From Martinezella lusitana (GTDB taxonomy: Bacteria > Pseudomonadota > Alphaproteobacteria > Rhizobiales > Rhizobiaceae): a stretch of DNA of 64,000 bases. The notes below the pieces were generated by a model. The model saw only the letters and a program-made list of their open reading frames with translations. It searched no databases and was not told the origin of the DNA. The position numbers were made by a program, and so were the translations under genes. The stretch covers positions 1 through 64,000 of the forward strand of contig NZ_JAFEVL010000003.1 of NCBI RefSeq assembly GCF_016901135.1, given 5' to 3'. Positions 17,952 through 26,941 of the stretch are shown piece after piece (position 1 is the stretch's first letter; every line of letters starts with the position of its first letter).

Positions 17952-19016
17952 CTATCCCATGATATGCCGGATGGCTTTTGAAAGGCGCAAAAGGAACTCA
18001 GGTCTCGACGAGGCGACGAGTTTCCACGACAGAATGGTCTTCGCCATGCGACGGGGCAGGATGCCTGTCGAAAGAAACCAGGCTGCCTGCATCGCACGGC
18101 GGCGTCCGGATACGTTCATTTCCAGGCTGGCAACCGCGCCGGCGGTCGCCAGGGAAAGCCTGGAATCGCCGGCGACGGGGTGCTGGTCCCTATCGATGCA
18201 AAGCGACGCCAAACGCTCCTCCAAATGGACGGGATCATGAAGGCCGACATCCGGCGGCACCTTGAGGCCGATCTCCGTCGCCTGATCCGACAAGGCTTCC
18301 AGCCGATGAAAATCATGCTGTACGCGCCAGCGCGCGCGTTGGCCAAGCCTCTCCGCAAAGACCGAATGGTTGGCGCCATGTATGCGGTAGGCACCAAGGC
18401 AGTCGTCGATAGATGTCACGTCGCCATGCAGCGGCGCGACGGTTGCCAGATACCCGTCTGCCCCTTGTCGGAAATCCTGCTCGGGAACCGGCATGATCCT
18501 GTCCAGGACCGAGCGCTTGAACGCCAACCCGCTCGTGACGGTCGTCTGATAGCGCCCTCTCTGCAGCAGCTTCGGGGTGACGTCGCCGGAATCGAAGGGC
18601 AGCTCCGGAGGCGGAAACACATCCTGCACATGCATATGCTCATCGACGATATGCAGCCTGAACTGCACCTGGGCTGTTTTGTCCTCCCAAGCATCGACGA
18701 CCTCGGATATGGCGTTTGGATAGAGATAATCATCGGCATCGAGAAACAGCACGATCTTGCCGCTGCTCGATGCAAAGCCAGTGTTGAACGCTGCGGCATG
18801 GCCGCCGTTCACCTCCCGCAGACGCGTCTTGATCCGCGAGCCATAGGAAGCAACGACATCGGCGGTGTCGTCCGTTGAGGCATCATCGACGACAATAACT
18901 TCCGTATCGTCGTAGTTCTGCTCCAGAGCGCTGTCGATGCTGCGCCGGAGAAAGCGGGCGTAATTGTAGTTCGCAATAACAATGGAAACTGGAACACGGT
19001 CTTGGACGGAATACAT
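17952..19016 (-). CDS. Family 2 glycosyltransferase
   Basis: This encodes 354 residues. The N-terminal GT-A fold opens with VSIVIANYNYARFLRRSIDS. VIVVDDASTDDT follows, then NGGHAAAFNTGFASSSG and the metal-binding DADD in LFLDADDYLYPNA. These are the hallmarks of inverting GT2 enzymes that move a sugar from a nucleotide donor in the cytoplasm. Residues after about 230 are less conserved, and no transmembrane helix is present. The gene stands alone, without polysaccharide export genes, so acceptor and product cannot be named. Confidence 0.88.
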   Translation of the reverse strand: MYSVQDRVPVSIVIANYNYARFLRRSIDSALEQNYDDTEVIVVDDASTDDTADVVASYGSRIKTRLREVNGGHAAAFNTGFASSSGKIVLFLDADDYLYPNAISEVVDAWEDKTAQVQFRLHIVDEHMHVQDVFPPPELPFDSGDVTPKLLQRGRYQTTVTSGLAFKRSVLDRIMPVPEQDFRQGADGYLATVAPLHGDVTSIDDCLGAYRIHGANHSVFAERLGQRARWRVQHDFHRLEALSDQATEIGLKVPPDVGLHDPVHLEERLASLCIDRDQHPVAGDSRLSLATAGAVASLEMNVSGRRRAMQAAWFLSTGILPRRMAKTILSWKLVASSRPEFLLRLSKAIRHIMG

Positions 19017-19374
19017 CGCATTGAACCTCGCAGATCTGCTTTGGTCGCGGCGAACCTTCTCATTCAGGTCCTTGTGGATAGATCCGTTCCCGGCAGACGC
19101 GGCTTTCGGGGCGCAAATGCTGTCTCAGAGACATGCCGACCAACGGGTGCCAGGGATCATGCTCGATCCGTTTGCACCGTTACGAACCTCTTTAGTTTTG
19201 TGGCTTTTGAATGACTGGCCAAGAAATCCGACGACCTCGTCGATGCTTTCTTCGAATGGCCAAGCGTTACGACGACCGCGCGCGCTTGATTGACGTGGAC
19301 ATGACTAGTCGATGCCATTCTGCTCGCAAGATGGCAGGTACATGCTGCTTTCGAGTAGCCGGGCAGGCCCCATG
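19017..19374. other. Intergenic stretch, no gene supported
   Basis: No recognisable coding sequence. It lies between the glycosyltransferase start and the second palindromic element, within a zone that also contains a broken patatin gene. Confidence 0.35.
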
Positions 19375-19580
19375 ACTGCCCATTCGGGTGGGTTAAATAA
19401 ACCTCTGGTAGGTGGTAGGATGCTTGCTACCAGGTTGGATGCCACCCCCAACCCGGCCAGTGCCGCGTCCGACGAGACTACACCCCCAGCAGTGTCGTCG
19501 GACGCACCCACGCACAGGCGTTGGGTCATCTCAATTCTCAAAAACAATTCTGCTGTCTTCGTTGAGCGCGACAAGCGGGA
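19375..19580. repeat. Palindromic intergenic element, copy 2
   Basis: This is homologous to 10093-10300. Stems: TGGTAG (19406-19411) with CTACCA (19427-19432); GGTTGG near 19433-19438 with CCAACC near 19448-19453; and the 11-bp pair GCGTCCGACGA (19465-19475) with TCGTCGGACGC (19495-19505). In this copy the plus strand is open from ATG 19372 through the element to 19728 with sequence such as LDATPNPASAASDET. A small protein is therefore possible, but no ribosome binding site is evident. Confidence 0.6.
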
Positions 19581-19681
19581 GAATTTGCCAACTGGCGCGC
19601 TAAAAGGTCACGCAAGCGCCGCCTTTGGGAAGGGCCAGGCGGGGACACTCTGCAATACTGGCCCCTTGTATCTTGTATTTT

Positions 19682-20020
19682 GTATTTTGCACGAACACTC
19701 CGATCGCAGATCGCGTAACCCCAGTTGACCAGTTTCTTCGATACGTCGTCCCCGAGATTGCTTAACCGGGTAGGTGCGCCCGCAAGGGACGAGACTTCGG
19801 CTGGCGGACAGGGCAATGCATTATCAGGCGCAAGCTTTGAGGGATCCGTATCGATACCCCAATAGGCACCGAAGCGGCCGTACCCTTGCATGGAGACAAG
19901 AGACGCCTCTTCAGTCAGCGCTCCGGCTTCGAAGCGACCAATGAGATCGCGACGACGTAGCGCCCTCACCTGATTATCCGACACATCCAGGATCCGGCGA
20001 AGCTGACTGACCCAGTGGAA
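19682..20020 (-). pseudogene. 3' remnant of a patatin-like phospholipase gene
   Basis: On the minus strand the frame reads WVSQLRRILDVSDNQVRALR, then RRDLIGRFEAGA, YGRFGAYWGIDTDP, and LGDDVSKKLVNWGYAICDRS. This combination is the C-terminal region of rhizobial patatin-like phospholipases. The lipase motifs (GGGARG, GxSxG, DG) and the whole N-terminal half are missing, and there is no start codon. The fragment abuts a long palindrome at 20051-20098, which may mark the deletion point. Confidence 0.6.
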
Positions 20021-20050
20021 AGCAGGGCAATCGCGTATGAGATGGGATCG

Positions 20051-20098
20051 TTGATGCGATACCCCTTCTCCCCTCGGGGAGAAGGGGTATCGCATCAA
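20051..20098. repeat. Perfect 23-bp inverted repeat with a 2-bp centre
   Basis: The arm at 20051-20073 is the exact reverse complement of 20076-20098. The centre is TC at 20074-20075. The inner part is CCCCTTCTCCCC and its complement, a sequence style frequent in rhizobial intergenic repeats. It could extrude as a cruciform or act as a transcription barrier at the end of the five-gene operon. It has no T-run. Confidence 0.8.
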
Positions 20099-20161
20099 TA
20101 AGGTTCATGGACCATCGCCTTGTCGGGCAGGCAATTGCCGCGACCAGGGTCATCGATGTCT

Positions 20162-21850
20162 TCAATGCGAGAAGAGAAGACGATCCTTTGCGGATTGGGA
20201 GCCCGCCGCATAGAAGCGACGAAACCAGGCGTCTTGCCCGGCAGCCGGGGGCCGCGCGAGCGTCAAGCTGTTGGGTGCGCCCGAACCCTGCATTGCGGCG
20301 CGAAAATGCAGATGGTCGAATATCCGCAGGGCCTCGATGGCGTAGGATGTCGCAACCCGCTGATCCTCGATCATGACAAGATTGTCGCCATTGCCCGTTT
20401 CGCCGCTCGGCGACAGATTGGATGATCCGGTGAACACCTTGGCGGTCGGCAGGTTGAAGTCTGTCACGACGAACTTGTCATGCTGATGAATGCCGCTTCC
20501 ACCACTCCATTCGGTCTTGAAGGGCTCCGGCGCATGGCTTGCGAGATAGCTGAAATCCACCAGGCCGACAGTGCCGTCGGGCTTGCGGATTTCGAGCCCC
20601 CCTTCCTTATCGGAAATGCCATAGCTGAACACGTCCTTGCCTATCAGCCGATCGACCGCCTGGCGCACCGAGCCCGACCGGATCTGATTGAGGAAGGCGA
20701 TTGCGTAGAACACCGATGACGACGCCTGGTCGATTGCCGCACCCACGGGACTGAGCGACAGATCGCTCGACTTGTGCGGCGAGAAGCAGAAATGCGCGGC
20801 GGGCATGCCGGCGGCCTGAACGAGGTTCCACTTGCTGCTTATGCTGTCCTGGCTGAAGGCCGCCAATCCCTGGAAGGCCAGATCGAAAGCGCGGCCAAAC
20901 AGTTCGGCCGCGTCGCTCGAATGAAACACGAGCGCATTGTTTGCCTGTATGTAGAGACCCCGGTAACTGAAATTGGTGGAGCCGAACAGCACTTTGATGG
21001 GTTGGCCTCCGCGCCGGACGATAAAGACCTTGTTGTGCTGCAGGTTCTTGAAATGCATCCGTTTTACGGCATTCGATCCAGCCGAAACGGCGAGGCGCGC
21101 AGCCGCCTGAGATTCAGCGCTGCCAGCTGGTTTGTGCGATCCCGAATTGTCTATGACGGCGCGAACCCGCGTACCGCAACTCTCAAGTTTGGCAACGATG
21201 TCGCGTTCGTTGAAATCATAGGCGAAGACATCGATGGCAAGATTGGGATCGTTCACCACCTCGTCCAACAGGCCGAATATGAGGTCATAGGCTTCGAAGC
21301 CGAGCCATTGATAGACGTCGCCCTGCAGCTTCGTAAATGTCAGGCCCTGATCAGGATCGCTCGGAATCACATTCGGATTGTTACCGAATTTATCGGCATA
21401 GGCCTGCGAGGAGGCGAAGTTGCGGGTGAAACCGACGTCGAGATAGTCGCTGTACGTCATGCGATCGAGCGAGATCGGAAGCTCGGCGACCTGATCGCCG
21501 CTGCGCAATGCGCCGGCGGCGTTCATGTGCATTTTGGTCACCCTATAAAGATAGTCGCCATCCGTTGGATCATAGGGAAAATCGATCCAGCGGAACTTCT
21601 GGAAGGGCGCAGAGGTCGACGGAAAATTGCGGAAGCCGTCGACGCCCTTCCCTCCAGGGGTATTGTAGTCAAAATTCAAGCGGTTCTTCAGGGTCACATA
21701 ATCGGCCGAACCCGGACTCTTCACTTCGATCGCGAAGCCGACGAAATCATCCTCGGGGTCGGTAACGTCCATCCCGATGAGACACATGCGTTCGCCTCGC
21801 CAGAGTTTGATCGCAAGGCTGCCGTTGGTACCTGTGTTCGCAAAAGCCAT
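20162..21850 (-). CDS. Phospholipase D-fold protein
   Basis: This encodes 562 residues with two HKD-type motifs. The second is canonical: HQHDKFVVTDF around residues 455-465, followed by GSSNLSPSGE. The first, QHNKVFIVRR near 271-280 with GSTNFSYRG, keeps His and Lys but has Arg where the Asp is expected. PLD-fold enzymes cleave phosphodiesters in lipids or nucleic acids. About 180 N-terminal residues are a separate, probably beta-rich domain of unknown type. No signal peptide is seen, so it is likely cytoplasmic unless secreted by a dedicated system. GAGGGG precedes ATG 21850. It is the last gene of a five-gene run. Confidence 0.85.
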   Translation of the reverse strand: MAFANTGTNGSLAIKLWRGERMCLIGMDVTDPEDDFVGFAIEVKSPGSADYVTLKNRLNFDYNTPGGKGVDGFRNFPSTSAPFQKFRWIDFPYDPTDGDYLYRVTKMHMNAAGALRSGDQVAELPISLDRMTYSDYLDVGFTRNFASSQAYADKFGNNPNVIPSDPDQGLTFTKLQGDVYQWLGFEAYDLIFGLLDEVVNDPNLAIDVFAYDFNERDIVAKLESCGTRVRAVIDNSGSHKPAGSAESQAAARLAVSAGSNAVKRMHFKNLQHNKVFIVRRGGQPIKVLFGSTNFSYRGLYIQANNALVFHSSDAAELFGRAFDLAFQGLAAFSQDSISSKWNLVQAAGMPAAHFCFSPHKSSDLSLSPVGAAIDQASSSVFYAIAFLNQIRSGSVRQAVDRLIGKDVFSYGISDKEGGLEIRKPDGTVGLVDFSYLASHAPEPFKTEWSGGSGIHQHDKFVVTDFNLPTAKVFTGSSNLSPSGETGNGDNLVMIEDQRVATSYAIEALRIFDHLHFRAAMQGSGAPNSLTLARPPAAGQDAWFRRFYAAGSQSAKDRLLFSH

Positions 21851-21937
21851 CTCAATCCCCTCGTTTCGTTGTAAAGAAGGTGATGCTCGTCTCACATGCG
21901 TGAATGCTGAAGGCTGCGAATGCCTGTTAAGATCAGA

Positions 21938-22408
21938 CTAGAATGGTTCGGATACGTCCGAGACCATGGGCACGCTGTCGTGGAAATCAGCGACAAGAAC
22001 CAGATTGAACACGGTCGGCACCCATGGATCGGGATAGCTTCCCTCAGGCGCGCCGAGCGCCTGCATCAATCCGGGAATATGGCCGTGATGCCAGCAGATC
22101 AGGATCGTTCTGCCGTCAAATTTAGGTTTGGAAAGCAGCGCCTCGGCCAAGGCAGCATAGTCCTCATCGGCATAAGGTGTGTGCAATTCGAGGCCTAATG
22201 CATCGGCGAGAGGCTGCACTGTCTGAACGGGTCGCTCGCTGTGTTTCGATATGGCCGCGGCGAATATGAAATCGGGGAGACCAAAGGTTTCAGGATACCA
22301 GGTGACAAGGGCCTTAGCCCGATCCTGACCTTCAGGTGACAGATTTGGGTCGGCCTGGTCGTCGGGCTTTTCGGCATGCCGCATGATCAATATTTTGACA
22401 GGCGCCAT
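21938..22408 (-). CDS. SixA-like histidine phosphatase superfamily protein
   Basis: This encodes 156 residues of the phosphoglycerate-mutase-like fold. It starts KILIMRHAEKPDDQ, where RH carries the catalytic His. A second-His region follows in WHHGHIPGLMQAL, along with LSPEGQDRAKALV. These short proteins resemble SixA, which removes phosphate from phosphohistidine, and other small-molecule phosphatases. A strong AGGAGG-type site precedes the ATG. It lies 87 bases upstream of the PLD gene and 188 bases downstream of the membrane-protein gene, all on one strand, so it probably belongs to the same unit. Confidence 0.82.
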   Translation of the reverse strand: MAPVKILIMRHAEKPDDQADPNLSPEGQDRAKALVTWYPETFGLPDFIFAAAISKHSERPVQTVQPLADALGLELHTPYADEDYAALAEALLSKPKFDGRTILICWHHGHIPGLMQALGAPEGSYPDPWVPTVFNLVLVADFHDSVPMVSDVSEPF

Positions 22409-22596
22409 TTCATCCCTCCTTGGCTGCCGTCACCTACAATCACTACCTTAAACTGGATTCACGATATTCGCTCTGCAACCAAGAGCAATGCCAATTATTG
22501 GCTTTAACAAAAGTTTCATCCGGCTGCGGTCTTTGCAGCAGCCAACTGACTTGCTGCCTTTGATGGCGTCGCGCCCGTAGGGACCAAAGCTCCGGA

Positions 22597-24111
22597 TCAT
22601 GGAGACGTGGCTCCCGGCGTATTGGGAACCGGCGCAGGCTTTTGAGGACTTGCCACCTGAGGCGTGTTGGCAGCGCCGGAACCTGTTTGCGCTGGTCCAG
22701 GTGCGGCGGAGGTCTGTGATTGACCCTGCTTTGAATTCGTTGCGCCGCTGCTCGGCGGCGCCTTCATGGTTGCCGCCGTATAGAACTGAAAACAACCGAA
22801 TATGATGAGGATGACGACGAGCACGCCGTAGACTTTGCCGACAATTTTCCGAACCCGATTATAGTCCGACACGCTTTTCTGGATCGGCTTCTCGCTGAAC
22901 TCCTCAATTTCAGAGGCAGTGAGCACCTGGTTCAATCGCAGGGTCCATATTGTGCGTGCCTTGTCCTGGCCTGCAAAGTAGCTGCCGTTCACGAATGTCT
23001 GGACGCAAAACGACAAGATCAGGAACGCAGCGGCACCAATGGCAAATAGGCCAGCAATCCAGGCGTTGGGTGTCCTCGAGGCGTCGGAGAGAATCTTGAT
23101 CACGAAGGGAGTGGTGGCAACGGCGAGATCCTTCCACAACGCACCCGTCATATCTTGCGCTCGCTGGGTCGCTTTCTGCGCCTCGTCCACGACTGTCTTG
23201 CGCAAGTCGGCAAGGGCCTTCAAGGTTTCCTTGCTACCGGCCTTCACATAGGCCGCGTAGGCGGCCTTCGCGGATTCAAGACTCCCGTCTCCGAATGCGG
23301 CGAGTGCCCCTTGACGATAGCTGCGCGCCCACTCCGCCGCGAGCAGCACGTGACGGGTCTCCGTGTCCCTTTCACCGCCTGTAAACACCCAAAGCACACC
23401 GTCACTAAGCCGCTCAAACAGCGTCACCAACTCGACAGCTGAGGCGCTGACCTTTCGGCTGGGCGGGCCGGAAAGCTGATAGACCGTGCTGGCAGCGTCC
23501 TTGTAGACTTGGTCTGAAAGCGCCGCCATGAGCCGGGGAGCCGCCAACAAGCGCCAGGCCCCGAAGGTCTGCGAGGATAGCTGCGGGTGATCCTGGAGCA
23601 GCCATGGTCGTATGTCCCCGGGCACGAGCCCTATGCTGCTTGCATCATGACTTATGCTTCGAGGATTGGGGAATTCCTTCACCCGATCGAATGGGATTAG
23701 AGGCTGCTCGGTCCAAGGCTGAAACCTCGCACCATAGGAGGTGAACGCCTGATCCGCAGTCAGGTCTGCAACGCACACATGAAGGCAGCTATCCAGGTTT
23801 TTTGCCGGGCTGACCAAGGATTTTCCGTAGAAAAGCCGAAGAACGGCAGCATCCATGACCTTGTTGAGCGTAATGGCGAAAACCGTGTTCGCAAGCGGCA
23901 CATCGCCATCATTGAGGGCGATGTCCGTACCATCCCGTCTGATCGTGACGGAGCTCAGGAAAGCAGGAATATTGGCGCGCAACGTCTGCCACTCCGCGCG
24001 CAAACCCGCATCATCAAGTCTTGCCCTGATGGTGATCAGCTCCGCGTGCTCCTCGACCTCCTTCGTCGGACGCGTGCGAAGAATAAGATCGAGGATCTCA
24101 GTTGGGGTCAT
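22597..24111 (-). CDS. Membrane protein of unknown function in the MBL/NdpA/PLD block
   Basis: The product is about 504 residues. The first 340 are soluble-looking, with DLRKTVVDEAQKATQRAQDM as a likely helical or coiled segment. Two transmembrane helices follow at about 360-380 (IAGLFAIGAAAFLILSFCVQ) and 440-460 (VYGVLVVILIIFGCFQFY). The tail is rich in Pro, Ala, Gln and Ser. I recognise no family. The ATG at 24111 overlaps the end of the NdpA-like gene by 14 bases (an in-frame TTG at 24120 is also possible), so translation is probably coupled and the two products may work together. Confidence 0.7.
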   Translation of the reverse strand: MTPTEILDLILRTRPTKEVEEHAELITIRARLDDAGLRAEWQTLRANIPAFLSSVTIRRDGTDIALNDGDVPLANTVFAITLNKVMDAAVLRLFYGKSLVSPAKNLDSCLHVCVADLTADQAFTSYGARFQPWTEQPLIPFDRVKEFPNPRSISHDASSIGLVPGDIRPWLLQDHPQLSSQTFGAWRLLAAPRLMAALSDQVYKDAASTVYQLSGPPSRKVSASAVELVTLFERLSDGVLWVFTGGERDTETRHVLLAAEWARSYRQGALAAFGDGSLESAKAAYAAYVKAGSKETLKALADLRKTVVDEAQKATQRAQDMTGALWKDLAVATTPFVIKILSDASRTPNAWIAGLFAIGAAAFLILSFCVQTFVNGSYFAGQDKARTIWTLRLNQVLTASEIEEFSEKPIQKSVSDYNRVRKIVGKVYGVLVVILIIFGCFQFYTAATMKAPPSSGATNSKQGQSQTSAAPGPAQTGSGAANTPQVASPQKPAPVPNTPGATSP

Positions 24112-25114
24112 CGGTTTCAACCACCAGCTTGTCGTGGATGATGATCATGCCGTCGTCGGTCTTTTCGATCAGCGCGCGGAATTCGTGCGGCACCCGGATC
24201 TCGATACCGTTTGCGGTCTTGTAGTACAGGGTCTTTGGTCCCTTCACCTGATCGGGAACAAGCTTCATCGGCACCCCTGAGATTCGCTCGACGCTGAGGG
24301 CACGGTTGAACTTGGCGAGCAAGGCGTTGTCGTCCGCAAGCTTGTGCCCGACGACTGTCTCGAGAAACGACCGCTGTTCCTCGCTATCGATCTTGCCGCC
24401 GCCCGAAGCAGCATCGTATGTCCGCTTGGTCAATTCCTTGACCACCTCGCCATCGACCAGGTCCGGATTGTCGCCTATCACCTTGCGCGTCACATCCACG
24501 AGCTTCTTCGTCAGCTCCGCGTCGCTCAACGTCTGGCGCGCGCCAAGAAAGGCTTCGAAATATTGCGCGACCTTTTGCTGGTTGCGCCTGTCCAGCACCG
24601 TCAGCTCGCCGCCCTTGTCCGTGAGTTTGATGAGGGCCGCCTTTTGCAGCGCCGCCTTGTTCTGGACAAAGGTTCGCTGAATGGCTTCAAGACTGACCAT
24701 CTTCCGACCGCCACTGCCATCCTTCAGGTCGTAGGCGACGACAGTTTCATCGTCATATTTGAGAAGCGCGAACGATCGCTTTGCCTTCGCCCTCAGGACA
24801 AATAGCAAAATCGCCCCTTCAGCGGCGGTTCCACCATGATGGCTCTGAAAATCCTCGGCCAGCTTTTCGCTTTCCTCCTGGAAGAGCCCTCCGTTCGATG
24901 CGATGCGGCCAAGACGCTCACGTGTCGAAGATGCATCCGAAAAAGCATAGGGCAAGCCGCCGTTCACGGACCTGATACGGTCGACGAAAAAACTCTCGAA
25001 CTCGCCGGGATTGACTTCCTCCAGCTTGATCAGGCCGTTCTTCGGCCCGACGAGATGGAAGATCATCCTTTCGATCTTGAGCTCATTCAATTCGCTGTCA
25101 TCGAAAAAAGCCAA
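24098..25114 (-). CDS. NdpA/YejK-like nucleoid-associated protein
   Basis: This encodes 338 residues resembling the 37-kDa nucleoid-associated family: LNELKIERMIFHLVGPKNG at the start, then FFVDRIRSVNGGLPYAFSDA, LFVLRAKAKRSFALLKYDDE and a C-terminal HDKLVVET segment. E. coli NdpA binds DNA; in other bacteria relatives occur in defence or mobile contexts. The start is a TTG at 25114 preceded by GGGAGGGG. The sequence is more divergent than a housekeeping copy, and its fixed overlap with a membrane protein gene is unusual. Confidence 0.65.
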   Translation of the reverse strand: MAFFDDSELNELKIERMIFHLVGPKNGLIKLEEVNPGEFESFFVDRIRSVNGGLPYAFSDASSTRERLGRIASNGGLFQEESEKLAEDFQSHHGGTAAEGAILLFVLRAKAKRSFALLKYDDETVVAYDLKDGSGGRKMVSLEAIQRTFVQNKAALQKAALIKLTDKGGELTVLDRRNQQKVAQYFEAFLGARQTLSDAELTKKLVDVTRKVIGDNPDLVDGEVVKELTKRTYDAASGGGKIDSEEQRSFLETVVGHKLADDNALLAKFNRALSVERISGVPMKLVPDQVKGPKTLYYKTANGIEIRVPHEFRALIEKTDDGMIIIHDKLVVETDDPN

Positions 25115-25178
25115 GCGCCCCTCCCAAACCCACCGGTGAACACTCAGAAAATAGGATCAAAGTAATATAAGGCGATCA

Positions 25179-26654
25179 TCAAGCCTGGATGACGTTGCTC
25201 GTGCAGCCATGCTTTGTGCCACATCCCGAGACACATGGTACGGTGCTCAATGGTACTGTCGGCGCAGCCGTCCAGCCGGCAACCGCGCTTTCGAGATGCA
25301 CTGCCAAACTCGTCGCACTCGAATGAGACGCCGTCGCCAGAACATCGCCGCCTGCGACGACCTGCGCCGGCGTGATGAGCGACCATGCTCCGTGTTTCCA
25401 TAGGGCACCTGCGTGTGCCGCGACCGCGACCGCCGTCGGGTGGCTGATCGACGTACTGCCGTGCTTGTTATCCGGCCCAAAGCTATAGAACAGCCTTGCA
25501 TGCGCAGCGATCGTAGCGGGAGGCGAGCCCTTATGGCTCATGTCGGCGCCATGATGAGGAACCGTCAGTGCCGTTAAGGCATGAGCCGGGCCGCCGCCGA
25601 TCTCGCTATAGCCTGCGTCACCCGTCAAGAGCCAGCTGGCCTGATAATTATCGTCGTCAAGGTAGCAGGCGATCCCATTGCCATTCCGCGAGGTGCCGCT
25701 GCAGCGCTTGATCGATAGGGTCTGCCCACTGCCATTGCTGATCGACCGTGTTGTTCCCGGCGCTGCGGACCAGATATGGAGCGTGCCACCATTTTTGAGG
25801 ATGCGGTGAGCAAATGCGTGATGGCGTGGCCCCAGATTATATTGCCGCGGCGCAACCCATCTTCTCGCCCTTGCTCCATGATCGCTGTTTTCCCCGGCCC
25901 AATGATCGGTATCCCAGTGCGACAGGACAATCGAGGGAGAACCGCGCCAGCAAAACCGAAGCGGCGTTGGTCGTGTTTGACGATTGCCATAAGCGCCAGC
26001 ACCGAGGTCGAAGTACAGCCGCGCAGTCTCGGAACTATCAAGCAGGCCGATGGCGCTGCCTTGACCGATATCATACATCGCAATCATGTCGATCGTACCG
26101 ACGCCGGACAGAATAGCGTCAATGTCCCCATCGGCAGCATCAGGCCACGCATCGACATCGAATGCATTCGACAGTGCGGTCGCCGTATCGCCCGTTACCT
26201 GCCCCAATGAGAGCAAGTGCGCTATGATCGGCGCGGCCAATAGCGACCCGTAAACATCGACGGGAAAACTTCCCGTAGTTCCGAGCTCGATATCGAGCCA
26301 ATCCTCTTCGCCGATAGCGATCAGGAAATCCCAATATCGATCGCCCCTCTTCGACGTTACCTCGATGTTGTAAATCGGCATTTCATCGAAGGGGTCTTTA
26401 GGGGGGCTAAGGTAACCTTTAAACAATTGCGACCAGAAATCGCGCATCTGACGGCGCGTATCATCGGGCTTTCCCAAATCCATCCATACATCGAATGGAG
26501 GTCCGAACCAGCCAGCATCGACGGCGTCAAACGAGAAAACAGCCTCTTGCGCCGTTGCTAAGTTGTCCGGCTCATGATGGTCGAGGCGAGCGTAGGATCT
26601 AGCCGGAAATTTCGGCCACGCAACTTCGGGATTGATTGAGAAGATCCGATTCAT
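25179..26654 (-). CDS. ComEC-like metallo-beta-lactamase-fold protein with a novel N-terminal domain
   Basis: This encodes 491 residues. From about residue 190 it has the layout of the competence-type MBL domain: DIGQGSAIGLLD, then the metal motif SHWDTDHWAG (residues 245-254), the LTGDAGYSE loop near 343-351 and VPHHGADMSH near 365-374. In ComEC this domain degrades one DNA strand during uptake; stand-alone relatives are often nucleases or phosphodiesterases. There are no transmembrane helices here. The first 185 residues (with DFWSQLFKGYLSPPKDPFDE) match nothing I know. AGGAG precedes the ATG. It is the first gene of the five-gene unit. Confidence 0.8.
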   Translation of the reverse strand: MNRIFSINPEVAWPKFPARSYARLDHHEPDNLATAQEAVFSFDAVDAGWFGPPFDVWMDLGKPDDTRRQMRDFWSQLFKGYLSPPKDPFDEMPIYNIEVTSKRGDRYWDFLIAIGEEDWLDIELGTTGSFPVDVYGSLLAAPIIAHLLSLGQVTGDTATALSNAFDVDAWPDAADGDIDAILSGVGTIDMIAMYDIGQGSAIGLLDSSETARLYFDLGAGAYGNRQTRPTPLRFCWRGSPSIVLSHWDTDHWAGENSDHGARARRWVAPRQYNLGPRHHAFAHRILKNGGTLHIWSAAPGTTRSISNGSGQTLSIKRCSGTSRNGNGIACYLDDDNYQASWLLTGDAGYSEIGGGPAHALTALTVPHHGADMSHKGSPPATIAAHARLFYSFGPDNKHGSTSISHPTAVAVAAHAGALWKHGAWSLITPAQVVAGGDVLATASHSSATSLAVHLESAVAGWTAAPTVPLSTVPCVSGCGTKHGCTSNVIQA

Positions 26655-26941
26655 TGCCCTTCTCCTGCAATGCGGAAATCCACTCTATATTTGCCCGTTA
26701 TGCAAGAATAAGCAAGTTTATATTTCGCGCAATAATAATTATCTTACGTACAGATAGTATCTAATTTTCAAATTTCAGTTGTATTCGCAGCATTTTACAC
26801 AGGTTGATTGGCCTGATCGGATGACAGCCGGCAAGCCGGCCTGGAGATTACCTTGGCTCAAGCTTTCTGAGTTTCCAGAAGTCACACCAATTCACGTGCG
26901 ATCGATCTTCGCCATGGACTCGCAGGCAATAAACTCCGCGC
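26655..26941. other. Promoter region of the five-gene block, no gene seen
   Basis: This is AT-rich from about 26690 to 26790, just upstream of the MBL gene on the minus strand, consistent with a promoter. No coding sequence is recognised. Confidence 0.4.
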
